A stretch of DNA of 5,742 nucleotides from Chloroflexota bacterium (GTDB taxonomy: Bacteria; Chloroflexota; Anaerolineae; Promineifilales; Promineifilaceae), in contig JAAEOP010000737.1 in NCBI GenBank assembly GCA_024223125.1, forward strand, positions 1 through 5,742. The letters are read 5' to 3'. The position numbers were made by a program, and so were the translations under genes. This document shows positions 5,547 through 5,742 of the stretch, one piece after another (position 1 is the stretch's first letter; the number at the start of each line of letters is the position of its first letter). The notes under the pieces are model-generated. The model was not told the origin of the DNA. It was given only the letters and a program-made list of their open reading frames with translations, and ran no database searches.

Positions 5547-5742
5547 ATGGAAGAATCTATTGCAGACTTAAAACCACCTTCCTGGCAAAGCTGGGGCGGC
5601 CGTATTCTCATCCTACTCTTCGCTTTTTGGATTATCAATATTGTGTGGCTGGCACAAACGGCCGTCTGGTTCATTATAGGCTCTGGCGAAAGTGACACCG
5701 TTTGGAGTTGGATGTGGGCGACGATTATTCAAGCTTTATTTA
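5547..5742 (+). CDS. N-terminus of a Trp-rich membrane protein, cut by the window edge
   Basis: An open frame of 65 codons runs from ATG 5547 to the last base without a stop. Start support: AAAGG at 5533-5537, nine bases upstream. The protein begins with a short polar segment (residues 1-19, acidic at first) and then a hydrophobic stretch at about 20-45 with RILILLFAFWIINIVW and AVWFIIG, long enough for one transmembrane helix or a helical hairpin. A polar loop GSGESD (45-50) follows, then a second Trp-rich hydrophobic run (52-65). Seven tryptophans in 65 residues is notable. I do not recognise the family. Its codon use includes the ACGGCCGT octamer at 5658, as in the other genes except the AP2-like one, which supports it as a resident real gene. 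Transcription must come through, or start before, the terminator at 5493-5526. Confidence 0.7.
   Translation, partial: MEESIADLKPPSWQSWGGRILILLFAFWIINIVWLAQTAVWFIIGSGESDTVWSWMWATIIQALF

Larger units (their letters stand above)
180..5665. repeat. Dispersed highly iterated palindromic octamer ACGGCCGT
   Basis: Exact copies start at 180, 499, 671, 1160, 1815, 2396, 2497, 3029, 3434, 3558, 3617, 4783, 5498 and 5658. At least ten more sites match seven of eight bases (for example 122, 937, 1850, 2345, 4070). Copies fall mostly in coding sequence, in all three frames, and one lies across the stem and loop of the terminator at 5493-5526. This behaves like HIP1 (GCGATCGC) of cyanobacteria, but with a different core. 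Confidence 0.85.

Noticed and set aside
5441..5695. An 84-codon + strand frame overlapping the terminator and the membrane-protein start
   Set aside because: It has no Shine-Dalgarno and runs through the terminator hairpin, and the frame from 5547 has a ribosome site and a coherent membrane-protein sequence.

Overview
All recognisable genes in this 5.7 kb window lie on the + strand of a bacterial chromosome of moderate GC content. The gene set resembles what I would expect from an environmental Chloroflexota (Anaerolineae-like) bacterium: a MoeA fused to a C-terminal periplasmic-binding-protein-like domain, a PHP phosphoesterase, a large M14 metallopeptidase and an AP2-like small protein, set among dense short palindromic repeats. 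That taxonomic guess is inference from style. There is no rRNA or other marker gene here.

Layout. 53-2095 encodes a MoeA molybdenum-insertase/PBP-like fusion. 2178-3092 encodes a PHP-domain metal-dependent phosphoesterase. 3163-4833 encodes an M14 zinc carboxypeptidase-like protein. 4971-5414 encodes a small, very basic protein made of two AP2-like repeats, with its own good sigma70-type promoter (4907-4935). A rho-independent terminator lies at 5493-5526. At 5547 a Trp-rich membrane protein begins and runs off the right edge. The first three genes are separated by only 82 and 70 bases with no clear promoter between them, so they may be co-transcribed, although their predicted functions do not form one obvious pathway.

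The most striking content is not the genes but the repeats. Each of the four gene-to-gene gaps begins, within four bases of a stop codon (or overlapping it), with a short repeat element. Three elements (968-1048, 2082-2161, 4834-4900) share one architecture: an inverted repeat whose two arms are themselves tandem arrays of a degenerate 7-8 base unit. One of these sits inside moeA, in frame, adding about 26-27 residues to a surface hairpin of the molybdopterin-binding domain. A fourth array (5419-5450) is a one-armed version of the octamer type. The gap at 3093-3162 instead holds a REPIN-like pair of inverted REP sequences beginning with GTAG. In addition, the palindromic octamer ACGGCCGT occurs 14 times exactly, against a random expectation of about 0.09, a HIP1-like genome signature.

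The genes do not form a visible defence or biosynthetic system. The points most worth following are the repeat family with its in-frame protein insertion, the iterated octamer, and the stand-alone tandem AP2-like protein in its own transcription unit.
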